A stretch of 64,000 nt of DNA, taken from assembly GCA_963663365.2 (NCBI GenBank), contig CAXXIH010000004.1:372001-436000 (forward strand). The letters are read 5' to 3'. Of this stretch, positions 8,792-19,160 are shown in pieces (the stretch's first letter is position 1; each line of letters starts with the position of its first letter). The translations under genes were made by a program, and so were the position numbers. The DNA comes from G963663365 sp963663365 (GTDB lineage Bacteria > Hinthialibacterota > Hinthialibacteria > Hinthialibacterales > G963663365). The notes below the pieces were generated by a model. That model had not been told where the DNA came from. It made no database searches and saw only the letters and a list, made by a program, of their open reading frames with translations.

Positions 8792-10115
8792 TTTCATCCT
8801 CCTCCGGAATCCGGATAACATCTTCTCTGTTTTGATGCAACCATTTCCTTGCCTTATCGGAAAACTCCGGATTCACAAATACATAGTCCGTCGAAATTAA
8901 GGGCACATGTTTCAAAACGTTCGAAGCCGTCGTCGAAGATAATACGCGGCCATCCCCCGCTTTCACAGGGAAATCAATCGAAGAATCCTTCTGGGAGTAT
9001 CTGTCATGACGGATATTCGCATCTCCGAATTTCTCTTTGGCCGCCTGTGCTATAGTCTCGCCAGATTCCGGATTTACATTGACATCATTGGGATTTCTTT
9101 CATACAACAATTTGAAATGTTCCCGGAGAACAAGACGCCTTGCGGGATCGTGCCCTATCATTTCGGAATCGAATGCCGCCTTGTGAAAAGCCGCCGTAAC
9201 TTCATTGTCCGTTGTCTCTAAATGTTTTTCAACCTCCGTCGAAAACGCACCTTCGGACAGCCAACTGACTAAAAAATCTTTCAAGTGAATATCATAGATA
9301 CGGCGGATTGGATGAAAGTAGAGCTGTGAGTACATAAAATAGCGAGCAAGCAACAATGCTTCCGCAGACTCCAGCCCTCCGGCTTCAATCCCAAGAGCAG
9401 GGACATTAGCCGACGGTTGCTCGGAATCAGCAGGAACCGGAAGAATGCGCAACGTATCTATAAGGCGGTGATGATCGAATTTCCCATAGGCAACACCTGC
9501 ATGATGAGAATCTCTTAAAAGATAGTCTATTCGGTCAACACCAAAGGAATCACCTACAATAATTTCCGATAAAATCTCTTCCCAAGGTGTGAATTCCAGA
9601 TCGCGCGCCTTCTTTTTGCCAACAGCTATTTTTTCAATATGATCAGGAAGAAGGTGCGGAGTCAAATCATCCCATATAGACTTCATTAATTCACTTTGAA
9701 TTATCTCTCTTGTAATTCGCTCATGATCCCAGTCTTTGGGAAGCAACTTGTCTTCAGCAGCATGTGAGAAAGGCAAATGACCAAGGTCGTGACAAAGGGC
9801 CGACATTCTTAACACTCGACGCCAATATCTCCGTTTATCCTCGTTTGTGATATCTGTTAAAAATTCTTTAATTTCATCGGTCACATTCTCAGGATTCGTC
9901 ACCACATCAAATACGCGTCCTGCCAATTCCATAACACCCAAAGAATGCTCAAAACGGCGGTGAGTTGCACCGGGATAAATTAAATAGGTGGTAGCAAGTT
10001 GATGTATATATCGGAGCCTTTGGAAGGGCCTGGAATTCAGAACCTTACGTTCATCGCCATCAAGCCGGACAAAAACATGAATCGGATCCCTGATTTCATG
10101 GAGATTTTTGGACAT
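8784..10115 (-). CDS. HD-superfamily phosphohydrolase (dGTPase-like, YwfO/COG1078 type)
   Basis: This 443-residue protein opens with EIRDPIHVFVRLDGDERKVL and keeps the metal-binding residues of the HD fold: THRRFEHSLGVMELA (His), SALCHDLGHLPFSHAAED (His-Asp) and GDSFGVDRIDYLLRDSHHAG (Asp). This set belongs to the COG1078 group related to dNTP triphosphohydrolases. A strong AGGGGGG lies 9 bases before the ATG. It heads a two-gene leftward operon with the YwgA-like gene. It may hydrolyse nucleotides, either in pool control or as an effector in phage defence; the sequence does not decide. Confidence 0.85.
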   Translation of the reverse strand: MSKNLHEIRDPIHVFVRLDGDERKVLNSRPFQRLRYIHQLATTYLIYPGATHRRFEHSLGVMELAGRVFDVVTNPENVTDEIKEFLTDITNEDKRRYWRRVLRMSALCHDLGHLPFSHAAEDKLLPKDWDHERITREIIQSELMKSIWDDLTPHLLPDHIEKIAVGKKKARDLEFTPWEEILSEIIVGDSFGVDRIDYLLRDSHHAGVAYGKFDHHRLIDTLRILPVPADSEQPSANVPALGIEAGGLESAEALLLARYFMYSQLYFHPIRRIYDIHLKDFLVSWLSEGAFSTEVEKHLETTDNEVTAAFHKAAFDSEMIGHDPARRLVLREHFKLLYERNPNDVNVNPESGETIAQAAKEKFGDANIRHDRYSQKDSSIDFPVKAGDGRVLSSTTASNVLKHVPLISTDYVFVNPEFSDKARKWLHQNREDVIRIPEEDENG

Positions 10116-10261
10116 AAAATTACCCCCCTAAGTGCTCTTTTGTTCAATATGTTAACATGAATTGCAATCAGGCGCAAATGCCTATTGTTTAATCTATTTC
10201 TCAACAACTTATTTCATATCAGGTAGTTAAGTCTATTTTCCAAAATTCCCGATTTGATAAC

Positions 10262-10289
10262 AAAAAAAACCGGACTTGAGAGAGTCCGG
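10262..10289 (-). terminator. rho-independent terminator downstream of smc
   Basis: On the minus strand CCGGACT pairs with AGTCCGG around a six-base loop and is followed by eight T residues. It lies about 100 bases past the smc stop codon and upstream of the HD gene. Confidence 0.85.
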
Positions 10290-10388
10290 CGGCACAACGC
10301 AACAGCAAGCGGGAGGCGACGACAGGCAATGGTGGAAGCCGGAGTTAAAAGAGGACTCCGGCACGCATTGCCCGCGTTACGCGCGTAT

Positions 10389-13300
10389 TTAGGTTTCGGC
10401 GTTGGCTTCTACGCTCTCCAAATCCTGAATCTCATTGCGAGCGTCGGAAACCGCAGCCGCCCCGCGTCCGGCTAAGGCGGGCACGGGAGACTCATCAACA
10501 TCCAACTCGTCCGGTTCGTCACGGCCAAGTTGGTCAAGATCGATCATGCGCCGGTCTTCGCCTTCTTCTTCAATACGGCGGCGAAGGAACATGGCGCGCT
10601 TCTCAATAGCTTCTTTACGGCCATCCCTGGATTCAAACTGCATGCTCATAAGGGTTGAGATGCCTTCTTCTTGCATCGTGACGCCATAAAGCGTGTCAGC
10701 AATTTCCATGGTCTTTTTGTTGTGCGAGATAATGATGAACTGAGAAGTGCTCAAAAAAGCTTCGAGCATAGTTGTAAAACGACCGATATTCGTATCATCC
10801 AGCGGAGCGTCAATCTCATCCAAGAAACAGAATGGGGAGGGCTTTGTCTGGTAAACCGCAAACATCAGCGCGATGGCAACCAGTGCTTTCTCTCCACCTG
10901 ACATCAATGAAATCGATATAAGTTTCTTGCCGGGAGGTTGGACCTCGATTTCGATTCCCGCTTGCATGGGATCGACACCCTCTTCCAACCGCAACTCGGC
11001 ACGCCCGCCGTTGAACATCCGGCGAACCGAGGCTTTGAAATTCTCCTGGACTTCATCAAACGTTTTCTGGAAAAGCCCAACGGTTGTGTTATGCAGTTCT
11101 CGGATTGTATGCAACAAGTCGGAACGCGCCTTATAAAGATCTTCACGCTGTTCCAAAAGGGCCTCCAACCTCACTTTGACTTCTTCGTATTCTTCGATCG
11201 CTAATTCGTTAACAACTCCAATCCGCTCCAACCGCCCGCGCAGCAGGGTTATTTCTTCAGCAATTTCCTCATCACCGCGCTCGTCATCGATATTTTCGGG
11301 ACGTTCTTCGCCGAACAACTCATTCATCCGGCGTTCCCAATATTCGAGATCGACGCTCAGACGAATTCTTTCTTGGTCAACTTCTGACCGTTGGCCATCT
11401 ACGTTTTCAACCCGGGAATGAAGGCGGTCCTCTTCGTCCTCAATAGTACGGACTTTTGCTTTGACCTCGGCGGCCTCGTTTTCGCCTTTCTCCAATTCCT
11501 GATGTACTGCGGATTGTTCTTCGCGGTATTTCACCAATAATTCTTTTTGTTCCGCAATTGAAGCTTCAACTTGGACAGCACGCTCTTCTTGTTCGGTAAT
11601 CAGCTCGCTGTTTTTCTGAATTGTGTTTTCGAGTTCAGCGATACGCCGGGTTCCACGTTCAATCTCACTTCGCCAACGCTCAACATCCTTTTCACGTTCC
11701 AGACGCTGAAGCCGCGCAGAAGTAATACCTTCATGCACCTCACGCCGGCGCTCGGTCAACTTGGCGATTTTTTTATCCCACTCTTCAACTTGTTCTTTAA
11801 GTTCCCCAATTTGAGCAGCCAATTCCCGCGTTTTTTCTTCGCGAAGATTCGCTTCTTGAGCGCCTTCTTCTAATGCCCGGTCGAGTTCCATAATTTCGCC
11901 GAGCAATGAACCGTGATGATCCTCCAGACGGACAATCTGATCTCTTAGACGTTTGATTTCATCCCGGCTCGTGCGTACTTGAGCCTCTAGACGAAGCATA
12001 TGTTTGGAAGCCTGTTCCTTTTGGCTATCCAAATCATCGGCGCGCTTTGTGAGGAATTCAGTTAATTCGGAAAGGTGCTTCAGGCGGCGTTCCTGATCCT
12101 TAAGTACGATCTGTAATTCACCGATCTCGCTTGTTCGCAATAGCAGCGAAGCATGCGTAGCCTGTCCGCCAATTATCGTACCATCCGCTTCCAGGCGTTC
12201 ACCTGCAGCTGTAACCAGCGTCCAACCTGTCGGCAGGTCCTTCCACACCGCCAAGGCGCTGTCGAGGTCAGGAGTAATCAATGTGCGCTGCAACAGACAC
12301 TCAAGATGAGCTTTGTATTCATCATCGCATCGGATATGGGCCACAGCACGTTCGAAATCCCGAAGTGATGGAGGTAATTCCGCCAATGGAGACTCATTAC
12401 CGCCGCTTTCAACAAAGAATGCCACGCGGCCTTCCTCATTCTCGCGAAGCGAGTCCATAGCACGCCGGACTGAGTCGATATCTTGGCGACAATACCCTGT
12501 AACCGGTCACCCAAAGCCACATCAATCGCAATCTCATAGCCGGTATCAACACGAATAATCTCGGCCAGAGTAGTCAGCAAACCATCCCGGATTCCTTCAT
12601 CCGGACGCATCAAGAAACGAACGCCGGATCCAAATCCAGCAAGATTGCGTTGAAGTTCGACCAATGATTCCAAACGGGATTCTGTACGATTCCAGTCCCG
12701 TTCGGCACTCTTTAGGGCCGTAGCGGCTTTCGCTTTGCGCGAGTCAATATCCTTTAATAGCGCTTGAATATCTTGAGTACGCGATGTGGCTTCATCGTGG
12801 GCGCGTACAGATTCTCCATATGCCGAATTCAAATCTTTTAAATTGGTATGGAGCCGTTTAAGGTCAGAATCCAAAGACAAAGACTCAGCCTGCATTTGGC
12901 CGTGCCGTTGCCTAAAGAAGGCTTTATCCCGATCCCATTCACGAGTTTCGGTCTCGGCATCGGCCAATTGGCGCTCGATATCCAATAACGTATGACGTTT
13001 CCGCTGCCCCTCTTCTTCAACTTCAATCAATCTGGACTCGATTTCGCTGAATTCACCTTCCAGCCGCTCCAAATAGTTGAAAAAGTGCTTCAGTTCACCT
13101 TCGACACGGTTAAGGTTTTCTTCCGTATCTTCTTTATGAGTTTTCTCTTCTTGTAAGCGGGCCTGGGCCTGATCACGTTCGGCGGTCAAACGTTCGTGAA
13201 GCTGATTGTATTCCTGATTACGCTGGTGGAGCGATTCAATATTGCGCTCGCCTTGTTCGAGACGCCCCGTAACACTCACGTACCGATCCCGCCGCTCACG

Positions 13301-14149
13301 GTTACTGTTATCAAGCCGCTCGATTTCCTTTACTAAACTTTGTTTTGAAGATCGTACTTCTTCGATCTGTTTACGAAGTGCGGCCAGCTGTTCTTGAAAG
13401 GCTGTCAATCGCTCTAAAACTTCAGATTGTCTGCTTTTTAAGCTTTTGCCACGCCGAACCTCATGAACACGTTCGAGAATTTCAAGAGCGCGCCTGTATT
13501 CCCGCGAACGTTCTGCTTGTCCAGCTTGGCGTTTCAGGCTACGCGCCTGCCGTTCCAATTCCTGAAGAATATCTTCCACACGGTTAAGGTCATCTTCCGT
13601 GCGTTCCAATTTTCGGAGTGATTCTTCTCTACGCCGGATATAACGCGAAACGCCGGCGGCCTCTTCGATTAAGGCGCGCCGATCATGAGGCTTGGCGTTG
13701 ACAATCAAGTCAACCTGGCCTTGTTCCATAATGGAGTAAGAAGAAAGGCCGACGCCGCTCCCGAGGAAAATGTCAGTAATATCCTTCAAACGGCATTTTG
13801 TTCCGTTTATCAGGTATTCGCTTTCTCCATCTCGATAGAGACGCCGGGTAACTCTCACTTCGCTAAAAGTGACCGGTAGAAAGCCGTCTGTATTGTCAAA
13901 GGTTATGGAAACTTCGGCCATGCCTTCGGGCGTCCTGTTGACGGTCCCGTTAAAAATCATGTCACCCATACGCTGGCCGCGCAGTTTCCTTGGGTTATGC
14001 TCCCCCAAAACCCACCGTAACGCATCAGAGACATTCGATTTGCCGCACCCATTGGGGCCGACAATTACCGTTACTCCTGGATGCAGATCGACAACGGTGG
14101 CATCCGCGAAGGATTTGAATCCATTTATCTCTAGTCTTTTAAGATACAT
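10389..14149 (-). CDS. smc: chromosome segregation protein SMC, interrupted by an apparent -1 frameshift
   Basis: SMC organises and segregates the chromosome as an ATP-driven dimer. The N-terminal half (start at ATG 14149, MYLKRLEINGFKSFA, preceded by AGGTG) carries Walker A GPNGCGKSNVSDALRW and coiled coil up to the hinge. The C-terminal half carries a second coiled coil, the signature LMSGGEKALVAIALMFA and Walker B FCFLDEIDAPLDD, ending at 10389. The two halves lie in different frames. The N-terminal frame reads LGDRLQGIVAK and then turns to nonsense near 12481, where the other frame continues with IDSVRRAMDSLREN. Restoring one G (AAG-GAT instead of AAGAT) rejoins them into about 1253 residues, a normal SMC length. 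Both halves look intact, so a sequencing error or recent mutation is likely. The separate frames would span 12278-14149 and 10389-12458. Confidence 0.9.
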
Positions 14150-14566
14150 ATCACCTAATGGCCTGTCATAAATCTCCCGACCAGCACATTCTAAAGATTC
14201 ATGCACATCTGCGTCAAGCATCCCAAACCACTACCAACTGTGGAAAACCTTTGGATAACCACAAGATGTAGTGGAAATTACAAGCAGTGTAACTTACCGA
14301 AAACGTTGGACTTAGCATCAGAATCTTACTTGGACGCAGAGTCTTACGAGCTTGGGGAAACAGAGCAAAAAATACTAGATATGGTGTCTGCATGATCTGT
14401 AGACCACACCCATAGGGTTTGCTCAATAGCCGTAAATTAATATTACCATAAATTTGCCGCCAAAACTCAACATAAAGGGTACACTATACAATAAGGTCTT
14501 GGCATGAAGGTCGGGCAGCTGGTTCTTCATCAGGCCGGATTTGTTTAATTTGATGGAGTTTGAACG
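14150..14566. other. intergenic region upstream of smc
   Basis: This stretch of 417 bases holds no convincing gene. On the minus strand TTTTCCACA at 14239-14247 matches the relaxed DnaA-box consensus TTWTNCACA, with a TTATCC nearby. GGAG 9 bases before ATG 14567 serves the next rightward gene. I see no clear promoter hexamers. Confidence 0.4.
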
Positions 14567-14950
14567 ATGTGCCCTGAAGATAAACCCCGCCGCTTTCTGC
14601 GCGATAATGTCGAAGAAGAAATAAAGGACCGTGTTGAGCTGCTCCTCGACCGTATTATTCGCCTTCAAGAAGAAGGTGACTTCACTGTTGGTCATGTTGT
14701 AGAGACAAGTCAGATTCAACTCGATATGGGACGAAAAACAATCGTTCTTGTGGAGAGTATTCTTGACAATTTACGGAGTAAGAATCCCAACCTGGAAGAT
14801 TCCATCGCCAAACTTGTCCAAGTGGCTGACACAATCCAAGACAGCTATAACGAATTGCAAACGTGTCTATGCACACTGATGCGCAATCGCCTCGGTGAGA
14901 TTGGTCTTGAGGCGGATATCCAGTTTGAAGATACCCTGCAAAATAGTTAA
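14567..14950 (+). CDS. small helical hypothetical protein
   Basis: This 127-residue protein is preceded by GGAG at a suitable distance. It is strongly charged and predicted almost wholly helical (VEEEIKDRVELLLDRIIRLQ and onward), without membrane segment or signal peptide, and I do not recognise a family. It is divergent from smc and has no close downstream partner. The coding look (acidic and basic residues regularly spaced, clean start and stop) supports a real gene. Confidence 0.6.
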   Translation: MCPEDKPRRFLRDNVEEEIKDRVELLLDRIIRLQEEGDFTVGHVVETSQIQLDMGRKTIVLVESILDNLRSKNPNLEDSIAKLVQVADTIQDSYNELQTCLCTLMRNRLGEIGLEADIQFEDTLQNS

Positions 14951-15231
14951 GCGGATATCCGTGGCATCAGACGCATTCGGCTGAAAATTTAGAGAACTCA
15001 CATCTTAGGTCATGTGAGAAGCCATCGGGTTATACCTTTCACAGACCTCATGCAGCCCGTAATTGGGTGGAAACCAAGACTCAAAACACACGTAAGACTA
15101 CTCTTAGCTACTCTTTGACCTACCCACACAATCCTGTGCGACTTCAAAACAATTCAGGGATAGGTCCTTGAATCGCACTGAGTACTGGCACAAACTCAGC
15201 GCGTACTATATTTGCGCTACGAGAGTGGTGG

Positions 15232-16530
15232 ATGGATAAGCAAACACTTCATCAAGAAGCAAAAGAATTGCGTGCCTCGTCTCCAAACGGGCGGCCGCAA
15301 CCATTGGGAACAACGAAGAGTTTTGGATTTGGGGATCGGATAGGTCTCGCAACTCCGGGACATATTGCTGCATTGAAAGCACAACGCCCGCACAATCTGA
15401 TGCCGGTCTTTGCGCAGCAATCCATACGCGAGTTGACACGGACCAACCGTACTGCCCAGGAAGTCATCGATGCGGCTACCGTGGCTATACATAGGGCCGG
15501 ATGGACTGAAGCCTGGGGTGCGGATGCGGATCACCTAAAAACAAAAGCCGACATTCAAACCGCCGTTGATGCAGGGTACACGATGTTTACGATCGATCCC
15601 TCTGATTACATCAACGGTCACGGCGAAGAATTGCACGGGAAAGATCTCATCCGGGAGTTCGAAGCACTTTTTGCCAGCAAAGAAGACTGCAAAACCTATC
15701 TAAACCGCTATGCCGGCGACAGGGTTGAATTCTCGACCGGCGAGACAATGTACATTTCGGAGGAAGAGACACGCCGTGCGGCAATTGTCTATTTACGGGC
15801 AATCGCGCAAGTCATTATCCTTGCCAAATATCTTGAATCGATCTGGAAGCATGAAGACCGCTTTGACCTAGAGGTCTCTATTGATGAGACCAATACACCA
15901 ACATCGCCCGAAGCTCATTGGATTATTGCCTCCGAACTGGACCGGGCGGGCATTTATTTCAACTCTTTGGCGCCGCGCTTTGTAGGACGATTTGAAAAGG
16001 GAGTCGATTTCCGGGGATCGCTTGGCGATCTCGAAGAGCACATCGCGGTTCACGCCGAAATTGCCAGAACCTTGGGCCCTTACAAACTCAGCCTGCATTC
16101 AGGTAGCGATAAGTTCAAAGTCTACCCGATGCTTGTTCGGCACGCACAAGATTTGGTGCACGTTAAGACCGCCGGGACTTCGTACTTGGAGGCTTTGCGC
16201 GTAGTCTGTCGATACGATCCAAACCTGTTCCGGCAGATTCTGGAGTGTTCATTGCAGGCTTTTTCAGCATCCCGGGCTACATACGATCTCTCAACAGAAG
16301 TCGAGAAGATTCTCCCGGCGGATGAAGTCACCGATGACAACCTGGAACAGACTTACTTAAACGCTCCGGAAGCCGATGACGCGCGCCAAGTATTGCACGT
16401 GGCATTCGGTGATATCCTCACCGATGTGGATATGGGGCCACGTTTCTATGAAGTGATCGAAGCGCATGAAGATGATCATTGGGCCTGTCTCAAGACACAC
16501 TTTGTAAGGCATTTGGCAGGTCTAATGTGA
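15232..16530 (+). CDS. uxaE: tagaturonate epimerase
   Basis: UxaE interconverts D-tagaturonate and D-fructuronate, joining galacturonate breakdown to the glucuronate branch. The 432-residue protein has family stretches KSFGFGDRIGLATPGH, TAEWGADADHLK-like TEAWGADADHLKTK, FTIDPSDYINGHGEEL, VSIDETNTPTSPEAH, SLHSGSDKFKVYP and HVKTAGTSYLEALRV, with His and Asp residues suited to bind a metal. It is the first gene of a rightward run with uxaC and an aldo/keto reductase. A GTG overlapping its stop (GTGA at 16527) opens the frame of the next gene. Confidence 0.9.
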   Translation: MDKQTLHQEAKELRASSPNGRPQPLGTTKSFGFGDRIGLATPGHIAALKAQRPHNLMPVFAQQSIRELTRTNRTAQEVIDAATVAIHRAGWTEAWGADADHLKTKADIQTAVDAGYTMFTIDPSDYINGHGEELHGKDLIREFEALFASKEDCKTYLNRYAGDRVEFSTGETMYISEEETRRAAIVYLRAIAQVIILAKYLESIWKHEDRFDLEVSIDETNTPTSPEAHWIIASELDRAGIYFNSLAPRFVGRFEKGVDFRGSLGDLEEHIAVHAEIARTLGPYKLSLHSGSDKFKVYPMLVRHAQDLVHVKTAGTSYLEALRVVCRYDPNLFRQILECSLQAFSASRATYDLSTEVEKILPADEVTDDNLEQTYLNAPEADDARQVLHVAFGDILTDVDMGPRFYEVIEAHEDDHWACLKTHFVRHLAGLM

Positions 16531-16673
16531 AAAAAATTATCGTTAGACGGAGAACAACTTTGGGCGATTGCAGAAAATGTGGAAATCTCAAATTGGCCAA
16601 GTTGGTTCGGAAACACGGATTGCAAAAGACACTTTTGCAGCAAGATCAAAATTCGGGGAAACAAGGTGGCTGT

Positions 16674-18014
16674 ATGATGGCCGATGGGGTGAACGACAAC
16701 AAACTCGCGATGAAATGCAAAAACCGGAAACAAGACAAAGTTAAGATCAAAGGCAAAGTCAATTCAAAATCCCTGCGCAAGACTGTCGAAAAATTTGTGT
16801 CGGAGGCTTCGATTGTCGATCTGCATACGCATATCTACCCTCCTTCCTTTGGGCCTTTGAATTTGTGGGGCATTGATAGCCTTTTGACCTATCACTATCT
16901 GATCGCGGAAGTTTTCCGGTGGGCGCCTGAAGTAAGCCCCAAACAGTTCTATTCCTGGACTGTGGAACAGCAAGCGGATTTGATCTGGCAAAAGTTATTT
17001 GTCGAACATTCGCCGATTTCAGAAGCCTGCCGGGGCGTGCTCACATGCCTGCACAATCTCGGTATCGAAACCAAGAAACGCGATCTCAAGTCGATCCGCA
17101 AGGAATTTGCGGCGATGACCACAAAGAAAAAGGGCAGTGCAGAGGGTTACGCCGAACGAGTCTTTAAGATCGCAGGCGTACGCGAAGCGGTTATGACCAA
17201 TGATCCTTTTGAGCCGGTGGAACGCGATTTTTGGCTTAAGGGCACTAAGTTTCCCTCGCGTTACAAAGCAGTCCTGCGTATCGATCCGCTGCTTGAAGAT
17301 TGGCCTGCAGCCCGGGTGGGCATGATTGAACAAGGCTACAAACCGGACACGGATTTAACCAAACGCTCCATCGATGAAGTCAAAAGATTCTTAAACGATT
17401 GGGCTGACCGGATGCAACCCATGTATTGCGCGGTTTCGCTTCAACCGAATTTTATGTACCCCGAAAAAAACAACCGCACCACAATGATCGAGGAATGCAT
17501 TATCCCCTTTACGCGGGAACGAAATATCCCCTTTGCAACCATGATCGGTGTGAGGCGGCAGATCAATCCGGCATTAAAACTGGCCGGAGATGGTGTGGGC
17601 CAAGCGGATATGACCGCTGTGCAAAACCTTTGTGCGGCATTTCCCGAGAATCGCTTTATGGTCACCATGCTTTCGCGCGAAAATCAGCATGAACTGTGCA
17701 TTCAGGCCCGCAAGTTCGGAAACTTGCTGCCCTTTGGATGCTGGTGGTTCATGAATGTACCCAGCATTATCGAAGAGATCACCCGCGAGCGGCTTGAGCT
17801 GATCGGCCTTTCGGTTTCGCCGCAGCATTCCGATGCGCGTGTGCTCGATCAGCTCATGTACAAATGGCCGCATTTCCGGCGCATCCTGGCCAATGTGCTC
17901 ACCGGCCAATACCAAAAGATCATGGACGCTGGTTGGACAGTCACCAAAGCCGATATCCACCGCGATATCAACGATCTTTTGGGTGACAATTTCCTTCGCT
18001 TCGCTAAAGGATGA
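16674..18014 (+). CDS. uxaC: glucuronate/galacturonate isomerase family protein
   Basis: UxaC isomerises D-glucuronate to fructuronate and D-galacturonate to tagaturonate. The conserved part starts at SLRKTVEKFVSEASIVDLHT and has the metal-binding DLHTHIYPP of the amidohydrolase fold, then WGIDSLLTYHYLIAEVF, FCxS-like SLQPNFMYPE, NRFMVTMLSRENQHEL and GCWWFMN. The frame is open back to 16479. Candidate starts are a GTG at 16527 overlapping the uxaE stop and the ATG at 16674 with AGGTGG upstream. I prefer 16674, because the residues before it are a lysine-rich stretch unlike the family. From 16674 it has 446 residues, normal for UxaC. The distant form of the sequence leaves substrate preference open. 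Confidence 0.85.
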   Translation: MMADGVNDNKLAMKCKNRKQDKVKIKGKVNSKSLRKTVEKFVSEASIVDLHTHIYPPSFGPLNLWGIDSLLTYHYLIAEVFRWAPEVSPKQFYSWTVEQQADLIWQKLFVEHSPISEACRGVLTCLHNLGIETKKRDLKSIRKEFAAMTTKKKGSAEGYAERVFKIAGVREAVMTNDPFEPVERDFWLKGTKFPSRYKAVLRIDPLLEDWPAARVGMIEQGYKPDTDLTKRSIDEVKRFLNDWADRMQPMYCAVSLQPNFMYPEKNNRTTMIEECIIPFTRERNIPFATMIGVRRQINPALKLAGDGVGQADMTAVQNLCAAFPENRFMVTMLSRENQHELCIQARKFGNLLPFGCWWFMNVPSIIEEITRERLELIGLSVSPQHSDARVLDQLMYKWPHFRRILANVLTGQYQKIMDAGWTVTKADIHRDINDLLGDNFLRFAKG

Positions 18015-18076
18015 TTAAAGAGTCCTGCGAACACAGAAACATCATGATTCGCTGAATTACCTGTAAGGAGTATTTC

Positions 18077-19075
18077 ATGCAGTATCGTCAATTAGGCAAG
18101 AGCGGCATAAAAGTCCCGACTGTCATCGCCGGGGCCTGGGCTATGGGTGGCTGGTGTTGGGGCGGCTCGGATGAAGCGGCCGCCATTGAGGCGATCCATG
18201 CGGCCATCGACGAAGGCATGAATTGCATCGATACCGCTCCTGCCTATGGATTCGGATTAAGTGAAGAGATCATTGGCAAAGCGATTCAGGGCCGCCGGGA
18301 TCAAGTCATTATTGCCACAAAATGCGGACTGCGTTGGGACAGCGAAGAAGGCGAATTCTTTTTCGATGCGCAAGACAATGCAGGCAGTCCGCTTAAGATT
18401 TACAAAAACCTAAAGCCGGCTGGCATCATCCAAGAGTGCGAAGACAGCCTCAAACGTTTGGGCGTAGATACCATCGACCTCTATCAATGCCATTGGCCGG
18501 ATAAAACCACGCCACTCGAAGACACCATGCCTGCCCTCTTAAAATTGCAGGAGCAGGGGAAAATCCGCGCTATCGGAGTAAGCAACTTCACGCCGGAGAT
18601 GATGGAAACCTGCCTCGGCTTCGGACGGATCGAAAGTGATCAGCCTAAATACAATTTATTGTCGCGTGGTATCGAAAAAGATGTCCTGCCATTTTGCCGT
18701 AAAAAGCAAATCGGCGTGATTACGTATAGTTCGCTCGAACTCGGCCTATTGACCGGCAAAGTAACCATGGACCGTGTATTCCCCCAAGACGATATCCGCG
18801 CCACCGGCGATTACACACCGTGGTTTTTGCCGCAGAACCGGAAAAAGGCATTGGATGCTTTAGAAAAGATCAAGCCCATCGCAGAAGATCACGGAATTAC
18901 TTTAGGGCAGTTGGCAATTGCCTGGGTAATCGCTCAGCCGGGTGTGACCTCGGCTATTGTTGGTGTTCGCAATCCGCAGCAGGCTAAAGAGAACGCCAAA
19001 GCCGGGAATGTGCAAATTCCCGAGTCGGAGTTAGCCCAAGTCGGCAAAGCCTTTGAAGACTTACAACCGGAATAG
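18077..19075 (+). CDS. aldo/keto reductase
   Basis: This is a 332-residue NAD(P)H-dependent oxidoreductase of the aldo/keto reductase barrel family. It shows FDTAPAYG-type NCIDTAPAYGFGLSEEIIG (catalytic Asp and Tyr), the Lys in IATKCGL, the His in LYQCHWPD, and C-terminal cofactor-binding GVTSAIVGVRNPQQAKEN. GGAG lies 9 bases before the ATG. It follows uxaC by 62 bases and probably belongs to the hexuronate operon, where it could reduce fructuronate or tagaturonate in place of UxuB or UxaB, neither of which is in this window. That role is inferred from the neighbours only. Confidence 0.85.
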   Translation: MQYRQLGKSGIKVPTVIAGAWAMGGWCWGGSDEAAAIEAIHAAIDEGMNCIDTAPAYGFGLSEEIIGKAIQGRRDQVIIATKCGLRWDSEEGEFFFDAQDNAGSPLKIYKNLKPAGIIQECEDSLKRLGVDTIDLYQCHWPDKTTPLEDTMPALLKLQEQGKIRAIGVSNFTPEMMETCLGFGRIESDQPKYNLLSRGIEKDVLPFCRKKQIGVITYSSLELGLLTGKVTMDRVFPQDDIRATGDYTPWFLPQNRKKALDALEKIKPIAEDHGITLGQLAIAWVIAQPGVTSAIVGVRNPQQAKENAKAGNVQIPESELAQVGKAFEDLQPE

Positions 19076-19128
19076 GCCGGTTGCCACTCGGGCGGAATCC
19101 TACTGCGATTATTGAACCCAAACTCAAT

Positions 19129-19155
19129 AAAAAACCGCTCTCGCGACTGTGCGGT
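19129..19155 (-). terminator. possible terminator of the methyltransferase gene
   Basis: On the minus strand ACCGC pairs with GCGGT across a 12-base loop and is followed by six T residues, just after the methyltransferase stop. The stem is short, so confidence is moderate. It also lies at the end of the converging aldo/keto reductase gene. Confidence 0.4.
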
Positions 19156-19160
19156 ATAGA

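Noticed and set aside
12278..12458. Overlap of two smc reading frames as two separate genes
   Set aside because: Sequence on both sides matches one SMC hinge; the overlap is the frameshift zone, not a real gene pair.
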